Positions 36,101-48,564 of a stretch of DNA of 64,000 nt are shown piece by piece. The stretch lies in NCBI GenBank assembly GCA_940671915.1, contig CALNVZ010000641.1, positions 9,987,237-10,051,236 of the forward strand. Direction: 5' to 3'. The position numbers and the translations under genes are program-made. The first letter of the stretch is position 1. Each line of letters opens with the position of its first letter. The notes under the pieces were generated by a model, which searched no databases, was not told where the DNA came from, and was given only the letters and a program-made list of their open reading frames with translations. The DNA comes from Paracentrotus lividus (lineage: Eukaryota; Echinodermata; Echinoidea; Camarodonta; Echinidae).

Positions 36101-36520
36101 GACAGCAGCGGGACTGTCTCGGTGCTGTTACTATGGTTTGAGCGCGATAGTTTATCGCGGTGTTATAGCGGGTCGAGGTTATCCCGGGATAGTTTATAGC
36201 GGGTCCGAGCATTCACAGTCGCGGGACTGTCCCGGGACTGTAGCGGTGTTTGAGGCCACTGTGAATGGGGTATTAATAATCTTGTTACTTTCTAAATAAA
36301 TGTTTTGAAATTAAAATATGAATGTCTACTTTAAGGAATTGAGATATTATACAACCTTTTGTAGTTTAGGCCCATTATTGAATTGAAGTACTATGGTAGA
36401 TATACAGTATGTATTGATATCTTTTCCTAATAATTATATCCTAATACAATCAAGCTTTCTCAGTGGATACAGAGAAAGGAGCAAGGGTGAAATCTGTTTC
36501 AAAGACCTTTACTGAACCGC

Positions 36521-36583
36521 CATGGCGCCTGTCAATTGACAAGACAGTGTTTGTACGGTGCATGTGGATGAAAAGTGGTGATT
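36521..36583. repeat. Direct repeat flanking the 3-kb element, right copy
   Basis: ATGGCGCCTGTCAATTGACA, then GCATGTGGATGAAAAGTGGT. It matches 33,074-33,135 with substitutions and small indels. A 62-codon frame (36,463-36,651) crosses it, but the left copy does not keep that frame open, which argues against a conserved exon. Confidence 0.6.
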
Positions 36584-36659
36584 CGGAAGACGTGCATCGC
36601 ACTCAAACCAACCCCAGCTTGATCCCTGATTTATCCATTTTGGCGGGGTAATTTGTGGT

Positions 36660-38376
36660 GTGTCCAGTAAGTGGGGTGGGTATATCTCAGAAAGGGGAGA
36701 GCAGGTGATTTTGTCTCACGAAAATTTGTGTGGTTCTGCTGCATGCTTTAGATACTTATTCTTTTGTCTGCTCCAATGTTTCTTGCCCGACATATCACCC
36801 TCTCCACTCAAGAGTGTCCCGATCCTTATTTATATTTGAAGGTATTCTTTATGTTTGCGAGATTGAAATGTAAGTATCATTTTTATAGCTAAAAATAATA
36901 ACTACACTGTCTTCCTTTGAGGGTATTAGTAGTGTGAAATTTTCGTGTGGTCTACCCTTACTGAGTGATTTTTTTTTTTTTTGATTTTTTTTTTTTTTAA
37001 TTAATTTTTTTTTTTTTTTGTCTGTATCCCTATTTATGAATCCAATAACCATCGCTAATATCAAATATATCGCATCTTTCCAACATGACCACTACCTGCG
37101 AGTTTGCCACTGGGACCTCTCTATACATTTTTGTTTAATTGTGAACATATCAATAAATACATTCTGTTGGCGATATGTCGGGCCATTCTCTTATGTCACC
37201 ACACAGACGCCACCGTATACCTACACATCCCTGCACCATGTCTCGTTTATCGAGTGACGGGAACTCATTTAAAATGCCCCTAGAGACCCGACAACGACGG
37301 GATCCCTTTCCCCCTCCTCATGTCCTCCCACAATAGTGACAGAACCATTCCGTTCTAAATCCACGACATAAAAGCAGGCGTTTGGTGCAAATGAAATTTA
37401 GAAGAGTTGTGGTATTCCGCATGAAGCAGGTGTTTACCGTACGTGGTATACATGAATAGCATACCGCATGTGTTACGAGGTAGGTAGAAGTGCCATGAAT
37501 TCGTCGTCTTTGTGTCTCTGCATTTCTTTCATTTTCTGGAGCAGGGTGGAAAGCCAGAAAGTAGACATATCGCTGCTCAGGTTCCGTTTAATTGTAGTAC
37601 CCAAGTCACACTCAGCTAAACGGACTTCAAGATAACCATTAAAAGGAATTGAGAAACCTTTTAGAGGATTGCAAAAATCCGAGCTATGAGGACCTACATG
37701 CTGTCAGTGCATGTAATAATATGTCAATAGAGGAATCCCTGGAAATTTCATTCCATAACCACATTTTTCAAGTAAAAAAAAAAAAATTATAATATTAAAG
37801 TAAGAAACTGATCATTAATATATCCCTCCATTGATTACAGTGTGAACTTTAAACGTACGTAGGGACGCTTTATGGCTTTGGTGATATTCATTTATCAATA
37901 TCTAAGCAATTAAGCGAAAAATAATGTTGAAGTTAAACCATCTCTTTAACTAGTCATTCGTGGTCATCTAAACCTTGGTTCGGTTTTGTGTCAGTTTTAG
38001 TGTCGGTATCACCAGTGTCACTGTGACATTCTATCATAGAGTGACTATGTCTTTAGTGAAATAAGTTAGAATGGGGGCCCTGAGGGACAGTGAAACATTA
38101 AACGCTTCAGATAAAATACAGTCCAAATGTATTGGGGGCTATCTCTTAGAAAAAATATGTCCCAGTTGACTTTAGAAGAGACCAATCCATGCTCTAAAAA
38201 GTGTAGTTTTTTTTAAAGAAAATCGATTCTAGTTAGCATTTTAAGGATGATGGTGGTGATTATGTTCATAGTGCTCATATCTTTGTAATGACGATATTCT
38301 TCATGTTTTGTGTGGATTCTAATGGAATTGTCCACCTCAACGACGTGTTCTGGTTCCGACCATAAAACAGCTTTGT
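36660..38376. other. Unassigned DNA
   Basis: Broken T-runs at 36,970-37,019. No supported gene. Confidence 0.4.
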
Positions 38377-38504
38377 GCCCTGTTACATATTAAAAAGGTA
38401 TGATAAATCCTACGATTGACATCAATCGTAAGTCTATGGTAAAACTTGTACTAAGAGTTATAATCGATCGTAATATCGGTCGTATCTCTTTTATGTTATA
38501 GGGC
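38377..38504. mobile_element. 128-bp palindromic MITE, copy 1
   Basis: The ends GCCCTGTTACATA and TATGTTATAGGGC are inverted. Internal arms carry TCCTACGATTG and CGATCGTAATATCGGTCGTA, and the centre TCGTAAGTCTATGG. A copy of exactly the same length lies at 55,015-55,142. Confidence 0.85.
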
Positions 38505-40969
38505 TTTGGACTGGGAAATGTATTTAGAGGCTAGACACGTGGATTTGGCATCCATTTTGTCATAGTACATATCGGGTTCATGCTCCTACTACAAGTGTTT
38601 TCAGGATTTACGAGATCGCATAGAGATAGTCTAACTTTTCAGTCACTTTTTTACACACACACAAAAAATGTAATTCCGACTATGCAGTCTGGTTGGGCAG
38701 CTGATTTCCTCTCTAAACACTCAACTTTAGATCTACGAATTGATCGAGCATGAACAAATTTTATGAAATATTCAGCAAGTCTCATGATAATCAGTCTCGA
38801 TTGTGATGCATCAACGTGAAATATATATTGTATAGCAAAGTTTCTGAGTGTGATATTTCAGAAATGCACTGTCTCGTAACGATGATTTGCTATGCTTGTA
38901 TGTGGCCATTTTTATGACATACATATATTTGCATTTTACCTGATTTAATTTTATGCATACAACATTAAATTGTAGGATAAAACTCATTCCTAAGGAGGAT
39001 CGCTACTCCGGTGCATGTTTTATTTTTTTGAAAACGACCTAAATTTATTTGAGAACAATTTTAGTATATTGCATTGTATAACCTATTTTCTATATAATCT
39101 GAAAAAAGTTTTCACCTATATCATTTGACTTTGAAGTCGAAAAAGTATTGCATTCGTGATATCAACAAAAGACGAATTCCAGATGTTGTTTGATAAAACT
39201 GGAATCCATGGAAATTGAGAGTGAGATATATTATACAGAGAGAAGTAAGAAAAGGATTTTTTTTAAAGAGAGTTTTATTGTATGGAAAGGAGAAGAGATT
39301 TGATAGACGTGAAATGAGACTGAAAAGATAAAACTGAGATATTAAGATATTACCCCCCCCCCCCTCCTCGGCCCTCCACTAAAAGAAATGATAAAAGAAA
39401 GACTTTTTCATACCAAATGAAACTGATAGTATTTTAACAATAATGTTTCACAATTTAATGGCTTATGTTTTATTTCAAATCATCGCTCCGAGACTCAACT
39501 GTTATGAATCTGCGTCTTCTTCTGTCCCTCTCCAGGATCTCTCAGGTTTATCCGATTACAGAAAACTCATTGAATCGTTAATCCATAAACTCATTATTTT
39601 GCGCACATTTTCGATCTATTTATACCCACATCGGCGCTGAATGTTATGAAAAGATTGATGTGCACACATTGTGAGGCAGAATTCCTCACCTTATTTCCCC
39701 TATCCTCCGTCATAGCATCATAGTTTGGAGTCTCTGGAGTGTATTCAATACGAAAGGTACTCCGTGATCGATTGCTAAATATGAAATATGAGAGAGGTAT
39801 GTTTGCTGAACGATAAATAACGCGCTCCGCTGGAAAGGAGTAGTTTTTAGACCGCAGTCACAACGCGGCGAGACCCAAGACAAACTCACAACATACCGAA
39901 CAACTGGGGACATGTCCGCGTTTGATCAGTTAATGGTTGGTCTCGAGTCGGTCCAAGTGTGACTGTGATTTTCAATAGGACAGTCTAGTGCACCCTACAT
40001 GCAGCCAACAGTGTGTACAGCCACAAGAGGCAAGGTGAACCAGATGAAAGAGGAGGGGGTATAACAACAAAATAAAAGAAAAACTATGTTTGGACAGCCA
40101 AAGACGAAAGAGTGAGTGAGAAAAGAAGGAATGAAAAAAGAGATTTTGTTTCTGCAGATGGTGCACCACAAACCGTCAATATCAGAACATTTTTTTTCAT
40201 GTGACTAACGAATATTCTAAATATCAGTAAAGTGTATCATTGCTATAACGTCTTTCCCAGGACTATCAAAATATTTCATCGCAACAACTATCCCCTGGAC
40301 AATTAGCCTATGTTTTAGGGGTATTTTTAGGTTTTCTAACGGGGGTAGCTGTCCGGAGTATTCGTCCTCACCCTAAATTATCAATTGTGATGAAAAGATT
40401 TTCATTACACATGTTACGTGGCTATAGAATGTCATCTTTATGGGACTATAAGGAAAAGTACCTGTAAAAGTAAAACGTTTCACTATAAACTTGCACTTTT
40501 AATGATGTTGCACTGTGTATAAGAAGTATACAGTCAACGCCCTTCCATAACAAGTAATTCTTACCATTGACGTAGTTAGACTGAGAAGGATTTCCGATTG
40601 AATAATAATTGAATGTATCAAGGCACCAAATCATTGGCGCAAAATAGGAAAGACCGATAGCTTATTAATGATAAGATTGCATCAGGGAAACTCCTTCTCT
40701 TAAAGGTGGGGTAATGTTTTTGTCAGATCAATTAAATAAAGCATTTTGGTATCTTCTGAAACACTCCAACTCTACAAAAGCGAGGTGATTGTTTACACAT
40801 TTTCACAAATTAAATCATGTGAAAAGGTATTTTAATATTTAGATCAGATACAGCGCCCTTCATCGATCGGAGTGATATGATATTGTTGTTTAAAACCGGA
40901 AAAGCGAGGTTTTATAGCCTTAAAAAAGACCTGTTTAGATATTAGAGTTTAGATATCAAACAGTTTTGT
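38505..40969. other. Unassigned DNA
   Basis: A C-run at 39,353-39,364. No supported gene; frames at 39.4-40.2 kb are short and unrecognised. Confidence 0.4.
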
Positions 40970-41728
40970 TTAAGGTGGCAGGTGCCCTATTCCCGAGCGA
41001 AAACGACATCACGGTATATAATCAAGCATAGTTTTCTTATTAAGTACCTGTACCCCCAACAAACTATACATTTTTGGAAAGCTTATGAGTTGGGCTACAC
41101 AAAAATCAGCACTATGGCATATTACCTTTAGACATAAGAAAAATATAGTCATTCAAAGTCAGAATTTTGAAAAAAAAAATATTTTTCATTATATGAACTT
41201 TTAATTCTAAAAACTTCACAACATAAAGTGTAAGTGAGGTTTTGATGTATTAATTTATTTCTCTGACTCCTTTGTGACAAATTAATGATGGCTTTTAGGA
41301 ATATTCAGATTAGAAGTGTAAAAATTATGGATTTAACAATAGTCAAGATAGGGGAAAATTTAGAACAGACTTTTAGACATAACTCCACCTGTGGGGGTAG
41401 TATGCATAAAAACCATCATTATTTTGTAGTACTCTTCAAGACAAACAATTCTACCAAATTTCATGCAAATCCAATGATTAGAACTCAAGTTTTTAGATTT
41501 TTCATGAAAAAAAAAATCCATTTTGTGTAATCGCACAAAAAGAAATGGCTATAATACATATAACATATGATGAAAATATATTTTAAACCCCCCCCCCTTA
41601 TTAAAAAAAAAGGTGGAATACTGATATAAAACAAGTTGTATGATGAAGTACACACATAAAACTACCTAAGGAGACCAAAAAAAGAAAAAAAATTGAAAAA
41701 AATTTGTTTAGGGCACCTGCCACCTTAA
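40970..41728. mobile_element. TTAA-flanked inverted-repeat element (about 750 bp)
   Basis: TTAA at 40,970 is followed by GGTGGCAGGTGCCCTA. The inverse TAGGGCACCTGCCACC ends at 41,724 and is followed by TTAA (41,725-41,728). TTAA target sites occur in piggyBac and Kolobok elements. The interior is very AT-rich with A-runs and a C-run at 41,588-41,597 and has no transposase. An 81-codon frame at 41,285-41,530 shows no domain. Confidence 0.78.
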
Positions 41729-42263
41729 AGAGAATCTAGTGTAGTGGGAAAAGTAAACCATGGGTCAAGAAAATAATTGTGAGCTTTCAAATTATTTTCG
41801 AGGTATTTAGGAAGAATTATATTGTAGGAAGATCCACTGAAAAGGATTGCTATTCAGATGCCCTCATAATGATAATATGACCAAAAAAGCTGAAATGTGC
41901 GGGTGCCGCACATGTGAGCACATGGCCATGTAGTCCCATACATGCATTTTTGAGTGCAGTGCATGTTACTCTTAGAATAATTTGGTAAATTTCTCATCAT
42001 TTTCTGCATTCCAAAACCTCGCATCATTAAATAATTCTTAGGTGCATTGTTTTCAACCTTTCCTATCACTTTGAGAGAGTTTATTTCATGATTCAATCTC
42101 ATGACTACAACACTAGATTAGCTTTAAACAGGCCGAGGCAAATGTCACGTGATAGTCATGAGCTAATGGCAACACTCGTTACATGTGGAAGGTAAATTGG
42201 CACAACATTTCAATCATGGCGAAGGACTGAAGCCTCACACATTACAATCGTATATGTAAAGAT
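41729..42263. other. Unassigned DNA
   Basis: No supported gene or repeat. Confidence 0.4.
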
Positions 42264-42560
42264 GTGTTGGCTCAGTGGATAGAGCGTCTGCCTTATAATC
42301 GAAAGGTCGTGAGTTCGATACCCGGCCGCGTTTACCAAAGGTTGGAGCATTTTCATTTTTTGACAGAAGCGTTAAACAATACTGTTGATATTTTAAACAA
42401 CCATTGAACAACAGGTTGTTTAAACTTTTAAACAAGAAGAGTGTTAAACTTTTAAACAACTACAGGATGTTTAATTTCTAAACAACGCTGTGCAATTCAC
42501 CGGTTGACACCCAGTTGTTTAAGATTTTAAACAACTTGTTTAATTTTTTCTAACAGTGTA
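42264..42560 (+). mobile_element. tRNA-headed SINE-like element
   Basis: The head has an A-box-like TGGCTCAGTGG and a B-box-like GAGTTCGATACC about 40 nt apart, the internal RNA polymerase III promoter of a tRNA. However, the anticodon and T stems do not pair well, so this is not a working tRNA gene. The body is filled with TTTAAACAAC motifs in both orientations and ends TTTTTCTAACAGTGTA. A related copy lies on the minus strand at 59,458-59,737 in the same head-to-body order. Confidence 0.6.
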
Positions 42561-44028
42561 GAGAGTTGCACGTTTTAATCACGACATGTTGTTACCACCG
42601 CATAAAGCACACAACCTTTCGAACGCTTGTCAAGTGCAAAATGAGGAGATTAAAAAAGAGGGTAAACTAAAAACTAAACTCGTGTTTACTTTTTAGTAAA
42701 AAAGAAGAAGCAGTTAGCGTTCGAATGTGGATATCATAAATTAAAAATTAGTAATTCTGATCATGCTATATAAAATACCAGTTTATCCATTGGTTTGGTG
42801 GCAGCGTTGTGATTAGAACCCACATCCTTTGAATATATTGGGACAAAACTACAAGAGAGTATTAGTTTTTCGTTATTGTTGTGATGATACCAGCTTTTCA
42901 CGATGAGGCGATCATGTCGTGGTTTGTTAAATCCAGTATCGAGTATCTTTATTTCTTCACATTTAGACACAAGACCCTGTATGTGATTTGATATTTGAAT
43001 TTCGACAACAACAAAGTGTCCTATGGGGCCACACATCTTCGCCCGTCGTTAGTGTTAGCCTCGATCAATGGTAATTTGAGTTTTCGATCGGCAGCAAATC
43101 GTCGGTGGCCTAAGTTGAATCACTCAACCCTTTCATTCAGTTATACGATTCATTGAGCCCCATGGTAAAGCCAAGGTTTCTATCCACGCTTGTCAGCTTA
43201 ATTTAGCATGAAAACGTTCCGTTTGAGAACCAAAGCCCAAAATCTACGAGGCTTGGCTTGATTCAAAAGAGTAATGCCCGCACTGCCTGAAGGTAGACGG
43301 CAAATTTTGGAGGCATATTAAGAGGCCGTTGCTGTTTTGCTTCAAGCAATACAAAACAGCTTCCTCACAGGCGCCCCTTCAGCATCTTATGGTATTCGCG
43401 AAGGAGCAAAATACTGTGAAATGGACCTTCGTAATTTGCATATTTTCACGGATTGTTGGATCGTTGCCGCCTTGAGACCTACTCGTTTGGTCGTGGAGGA
43501 AAATTCAAATGAGGAAAAGCGATTCCTTTTTATATAAATAGAATAATCACTATAATCGTCAGTGACATTTCCACTCGAGCTAAACACTTTACTCAGCTGA
43601 GAATACGTAACCAAGGACTGTATTCGAGATCATTTTCACGGACACCTTGATTATTTTATGACCTTCGAGGCGCATTTCTTTCTACCGTTATGATTGAGCA
43701 TGGAATGTCCTCCGAGGTTTAACATAATGTCAGCCTTCATATTGCCTTTTGATATGAACGTTTGATGGTGATGGAATCTTTTCATGTTTGGAATAAATTC
43801 CAAACCGAAAGAAGCCTAGGCTATAAAAGAAGTACGTGGTGCCGATGGTATGGGCGGGAATATGAGGTTACGATATCAATATTCATCAGCTTAACAGCAA
43901 ACAGTCAGATATATTTATTCAAATCCAATCATACATTTTATACTGACCTTCGTTAGATTCAGGGAATGTGGCAAAATGGTTTATCATTTAAAGACATTGA
44001 GATATTTAGAATAATATAGAACGTTCCC
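42561..44028. other. Unassigned DNA
   Basis: Several open frames of 60-91 codons without domains. No supported gene. Confidence 0.4.
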
Positions 44029-44168
44029 AGTGACGTCATCATTCATCCATGTTGGTGGGCTAAACAATAGAAACAAGTCCATTAAACCGTGATAAGTCAT
44101 TGTTTTTACGGTCTCGTGCACCGGTACCTTATTGTTTTGCCCACCAACATGACTGCTTGTGACTTCAC
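44029..44168. repeat. Foldback MITE (about 140 bp)
   Basis: CATGTTGGTGGGCTAAACAATA at about 44,048 (shown in part) is inverted near 44,131 as TATTGTTTTGCCCACCAACATG (in part). TGACGTCA / GTGACTTCACG lie at the outer ends. Confidence 0.75.
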
Positions 44169-45430
44169 GTGAAATCGCTCCAGCAGACATTGTTTCTTTG
44201 AGTCATCATAATGTTGCATGGAAGGACAGTTTCTCTATGTAGTTTATCGATGAAGTTATTCATGATCTGTGTATTACATATTAAATCATGACCACTCAAC
44301 ATGCTCAAGATCCAATATTCAACCTTGTGTGACTCATCTGAATTCACTAACCTCTTTGCCCTCATCAACATTCAACCTTACGAGTAATACCTCTGAAATA
44401 TCATCCTCGTTTGAACTCTTCTATTCCCCGTGTATTGGCCGCATCATAAAAGCACCCTGACCGAATATAGCGTAATAAGATTTGCTAATTGATCGTAGCC
44501 CCGGGTATAGGAATTTATGTCGGCATCATCGGCGTATAATCCCAGCAACGTAACGCCAAGAGTGGCTAGAATTTCTCGTCATACAACTTGCTTGGGGCGG
44601 AGTTTTGCAGAACAACCGCCATGTCCACTTGTAAAGAAGTAGGTCTCATACAGAGGCGTGGCTTTCCTCGGTTAGATTATGAGAGAGAGAAAAATTGAAG
44701 ATGACAACGATCTCCTCTTTGATAATCACCGACGAAGATGGTATGGCGAGGATAGTATGGCTGCATATATGGAAACGGTAATACTACACTATTTAAGGAT
44801 GAAAGCTACAAGGTTTAATGTATAACGAACTAGATATGACTGTGGAAATAGGCAAAATGCAAAAAAGGTACCATCATTATACATTCTTTTTTGACGGCTT
44901 TTTTTTTCTAAATAAAACAAAAATAATTCAGTGAAATTTGGTTATAATAATGCATCCTGAATGTCATCGACAGTCATCAAATTTCATGCAGAGTGTGACG
45001 AGATTTGTTATGCACATGTCAAAGGGGGAAAATTATATTCTTTAACTTATCCTTCTCACACTTCGCCTCCTTACCAAGTTTCTTGGATAGGACCTTAAAT
45101 AGCAGGGGTTTTTTGCCTAGGCTACTTTAAACCATTATTGCCAAACGGGTATCAAAATACAATCATTGATTTACATTGAATTGAGTTTCAGCTGTAAGAA
45201 ATCGAATAAAATATCATGTTGGACAATCACTATAAGGTAGATATTGACATACTTATCAAAATTAAACGTCATCAAGATTCAATTTCAATTCAATTCAATT
45301 CATAAGCAATTCAAGATTCAAGATGTTTATATTTATCATATTTTGATTATAAACTGAAGATTATCATTCACACACACACACACACACTCTCTCTCTCTCT
45401 CTCTCTCCCACACACAAACGTTGATACACT
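44169..45430. other. Unassigned DNA with microsatellite
   Basis: An (AATTC)n patch at about 45,282-45,302 and (CA)n followed by (CT)n at 45,370-45,408. No supported gene. Confidence 0.5.
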
Positions 45431-45640
45431 TCTCGGAACTATCTAAGGTAGATATTGAAGTAGTAGGTTGGTCCTAATGAAAGGTATTAAAACAAAACTG
45501 CTATAAAAATCACATTTTATTATTATGAACTAAAATATGTTTATATTTATGATTTTTTAAAAGCTAAGTACCCAAAACAGAACCATGTAGTACTCCTATT
45601 GGATCTATCTACGTAAGATGTTGATATAGTACACTGGTCG
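45431..45640 (-). pseudogene. LINE reverse-transcriptase fragment, two partial repeats
   Basis: AACTATCTAAGGTAGATATT at about 45,436 and the AAGCTAAGTACCCAAAACAG / AACCATGTAGTACTCC module at 45,561-45,597 match the tandem units at 48.2-48.6 kb. Read on the minus strand, the second module corresponds to the degraded GVPQGSVLGPLLF region of a non-LTR reverse transcriptase. Confidence 0.5.
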
Positions 45641-48160
45641 AAATTAAATCACGAAATTTTCCTCATTATATAGCAATGTTTTATTTTATTACATGTTGAT
45701 ATAATAATCCATACAAAATACTGCGAGAGAGAAAGTGATAGAGAAAAACTAGTTGATGAAATACCTCATAAAACTATTTGGCTCATTCGTCAGTAAAATA
45801 TGAATTGTACGTCGATTCAAAAATCCCGAGCCGGAATCTGCGTTAATAGCATCTCGCTTCGCATGACTCATTGAAGATCACCTACAAATGGACTCATCTA
45901 ATAGACCGTGCAAGGCTAAAGGACACCGATGAAGGGAACTTCTTTATAGAATTAATGATGTCTTTTAGAATATCTGTTCCTGTCTAACGAGGTGCAGTGG
46001 GTCGATAATGATGTTGACGCAAGACTGCGAGGTATCTCAAAATGTCGTCAGATATTAGCCGCTTTGCAAGATGTTTCCCCGTTTTCATGGAACGCGTTGA
46101 AAGCTAAAATGTTGAGGGGCAACGTGCTCTACCAAACTGAGTGTAAAATTAAGCATAATTCTGCGACAACTTGAATATTAAGACCCATAGAATTATTACA
46201 AACACTATCCTTCGGATTAGAAATGTTTGGCAACAGATATAGTGTCAAAACTACATATTTCAATCACAGCTAATGTAATTAATATGATATGGAGCATCTC
46301 ATTTGGCTATTCATATCTAAAATTGTTCCTAACCTGTTGCACAGTTGGATGAGACACCCCCTGATCGTGTTTTTCTCCTAAACTGAAACACTGACGATTG
46401 CATTGATTACTGCTTTAGAAAGGCAATTGGATGCTTGCGGAAAAACAGAGGTCTTGCAGCCTTAAGTCTCTGTAAGTATATGATCATGCTGTTATTATAG
46501 GGAGTTTATTCAAATCGATATCTAATTTCCGACTTTTCATACTCGAGGCTGTTGATGAAAACAATGTGACTTCCGCAAGTTCTTTCCTTAATCAGAATAA
46601 GTAAGGTTTTCCGGTAGTGCAGTTCGTTTACCTTTACGTATGCTGCTGATAACGTCATGATCTGCCACAAAACACTCTCTAAATGCAGACGAGAGTGGAT
46701 TGGACACTCACTCAAAATCGAGTGGTAAAACACTGAGTCAGTGAGTTTCTGTGAGCCTGTTGCCCCTTTTCAATATCGGTCTGGAGGATGTGTAACTATG
46801 TGCACTTGTTTTTACGAGTTGATAAACTGTACGTATACTTTTTTTTAAAAAGGCTGTATGTGCATGGCGCATGGATTAATAGCCGCGTGGCATGCGTCTG
46901 TAATCATTGTAATCCAACTAACATCACAACAAAGAAAGTGTTGAACTGTTTCCAACCGATCAGGTTTGATGTGAGATGAAGACGTAATTATCCTCCTATC
47001 AGTGTAATAGTGACTCTTGTTTATTATAAAGCTTTGGTCACAAAATACGTTCGCACAAATCTCTAAGAGGTCTTTAGTTTGTAAAGATTCGAAGATAGGG
47101 CGTACTTTTAAGTTGTTTAGACGTTTGTACGATCATCGAAAAGGCGGTTTCGTTTGCCTTTGAATTTAATCTTGGACAAGACCATCGGCTAATCTTCTAA
47201 CTTACGAAATGCCGTCCGTAACCGTTCGTAATAGTATTTATGACAAAGGCTTTAAATAATATGTCCCTGACTACTTGGCTACATGGTTTCGAGTGGACTT
47301 TCCAATCTTTCACTTTTAAAGTGTACACGCACTGCCATGATTTTTATTCTAGTTGGTTCCACTACAAGCACACAACAGTGATTTCCTGTCATGTGTTTCC
47401 TGAATAAAAGCACATGCCATTCAGTCAAGAAAAAAAAAGGACTCTCTTGAATCCACAGGCACACCATTTAATATACCGGAGAGAGACTCCACACTGACCG
47501 GTAACTTACCCTCCGTCATAATATAATCCTTTTGTTCAGTTTGGTATCAGTTTGGAGTCGTTCTCACCGGTGTGACTGGGTATTGTCCTTTTCTGTTATA
47601 ACACCGTGGAACAGAAACACCTGTTTGCTAGTGGATATGTATCGATTTTGATTCGCAATGTGGAGAAGTTACAACTTTTTATGACCAATTTCATGGAGCA
47701 CCCGACTTGTATTGATTACATTCATAAGCTCGTTGTATTGTAACAACATTGCTGACAGTAATGATAATAATAACAGTGGCTGTTTAGATTTTATGACTGC
47801 CATGACAATCCACGGGGTTTTCACCAATTCGTTCGTAAAGTTACGCATGACTTTGGGAACGACTTGGCTATGAAGTGCCTAATTGGATGCCAACAGTTTA
47901 TCCCGACATTTTAATAAAGTATGATTGGATTATAAATAATGTAAATAAAACATTATACATTCTGTTACATATTTCTGTTATCATTAACAATGTTAGTCTT
48001 CATCTGCATATTTAAACATAAGCTCATGCGATTCAGCATGGTTGAGACTTAGTGGAACACGGGGCATTAACATACTGCCGTATATAGTCCGAGCTTTGGC
48101 AACAGCGGTAGACTAGACCTGAGGTACCTTTAGAAATAGGCCGGTGATACGAAATGACCA
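45641..48160. other. Unassigned DNA with one degraded MITE
   Basis: TTTTCACCAATTCGTTCGTA, then AAGTTACG, at about 47,818 is the start of a decayed GTGTTTCACCAAG-type MITE. Otherwise no supported gene. Confidence 0.45.
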
Positions 48161-48164
48161 TCGT

Positions 48165-48560
48165 TTGTGTAATATAAAAAGCAAAGGGCCTAATACAGAG
48201 CCATGGGTACTCCAATCGGAACTATCTAAGGTAGATGTTAAAAAATTAGGTACGTCAGAGCGAAGGGATAAACCAAATTATTAAAACAACTTTTTCTATT
48301 TTGAAATGAACCGAACCGATTGTCTTGTACATGAAAAGCAAAGGGCTAAAAATAGAAGCATACAGTATTGGAACTATCTAAATTAGGCGTGGAAATAGTA
48401 GGCTATGTCCATCAGAATCAAAGCGTAAAACAATTGTTATGATAATCACAAATGCAGTGTTAATTGAAAGTTGTTATATAAAAAGTAAAGGGCCTAAAAC
48501 ATACCCCTGTAGCACTCCTTACAGAACTATCTAAGGTAGATGTTGAATACGGATTGTCTG
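48165..48560 (-). pseudogene. Tandem LINE reverse-transcriptase fragments, three units
   Basis: Three units spaced 157 and 147 bp apart each contain, on the minus strand, a decayed version of the reverse-transcriptase motif GVPQGSVLGPLLF. Unit 1 (about 48,176-48,213) reads GSVLGPLLFIL after a one-base frame slip. Unit 2 (about 48,333-48,370) reads ASIFSPLLF. Unit 3 (48,481-48,517) reads GVLQGYVLGPLLFI. Each is preceded on the coding strand by a shared STSTLDSS-like stretch in a different frame. This is a tandem array of one small internal piece of a non-LTR retrotransposon, not a normal 5'-truncated copy. It is non-functional. Confidence 0.65.
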
Positions 48561-48564
48561 TGGT

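Larger units (their letters stand above)
33250..36272. mobile_element. TTA-flanked inverted-repeat element carrying a minisatellite
   Basis: TACCCCATTCACAGTGG at 33,250 is exactly inverted at the right end (36,256-36,272). TTA lies just outside each end (33,247-33,249 and 36,273-36,275). A 3-bp TTA/TAA duplication is typical of the PIF/Harbinger group. Subterminal blocks of about 180-200 bp are GC-rich and built from CCCGGGATA, CGCTATAAA, GCGGTGCTGT and similar modules in both orientations. The interior, about 2.6 kb, is a 52-bp minisatellite. No transposase is present, so the element would be non-autonomous. Without the array it would be a MITE of roughly 400 bp. Confidence 0.8.

Noticed and set aside
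33348-36141. Open frames of 753, 463, 350, 235, 235 and 199 codons rich in Phe, Ser and Leu
   Set aside because: They are readings of a 52-bp T/C minisatellite and a C-rich block in rotating frames. No start context, no domain, no splice signals.
36463-36651. 62-codon ORF after an AG, as a possible duplicated exon with 33,074-33,135
   Set aside because: The left copy does not preserve the reading frame and the region is shared as non-coding direct repeat.
42264-42337. Functional tRNA gene
   Set aside because: A and B boxes are present but the anticodon and T stems do not pair, and the sequence runs into a repetitive body, so a SINE head fits better.
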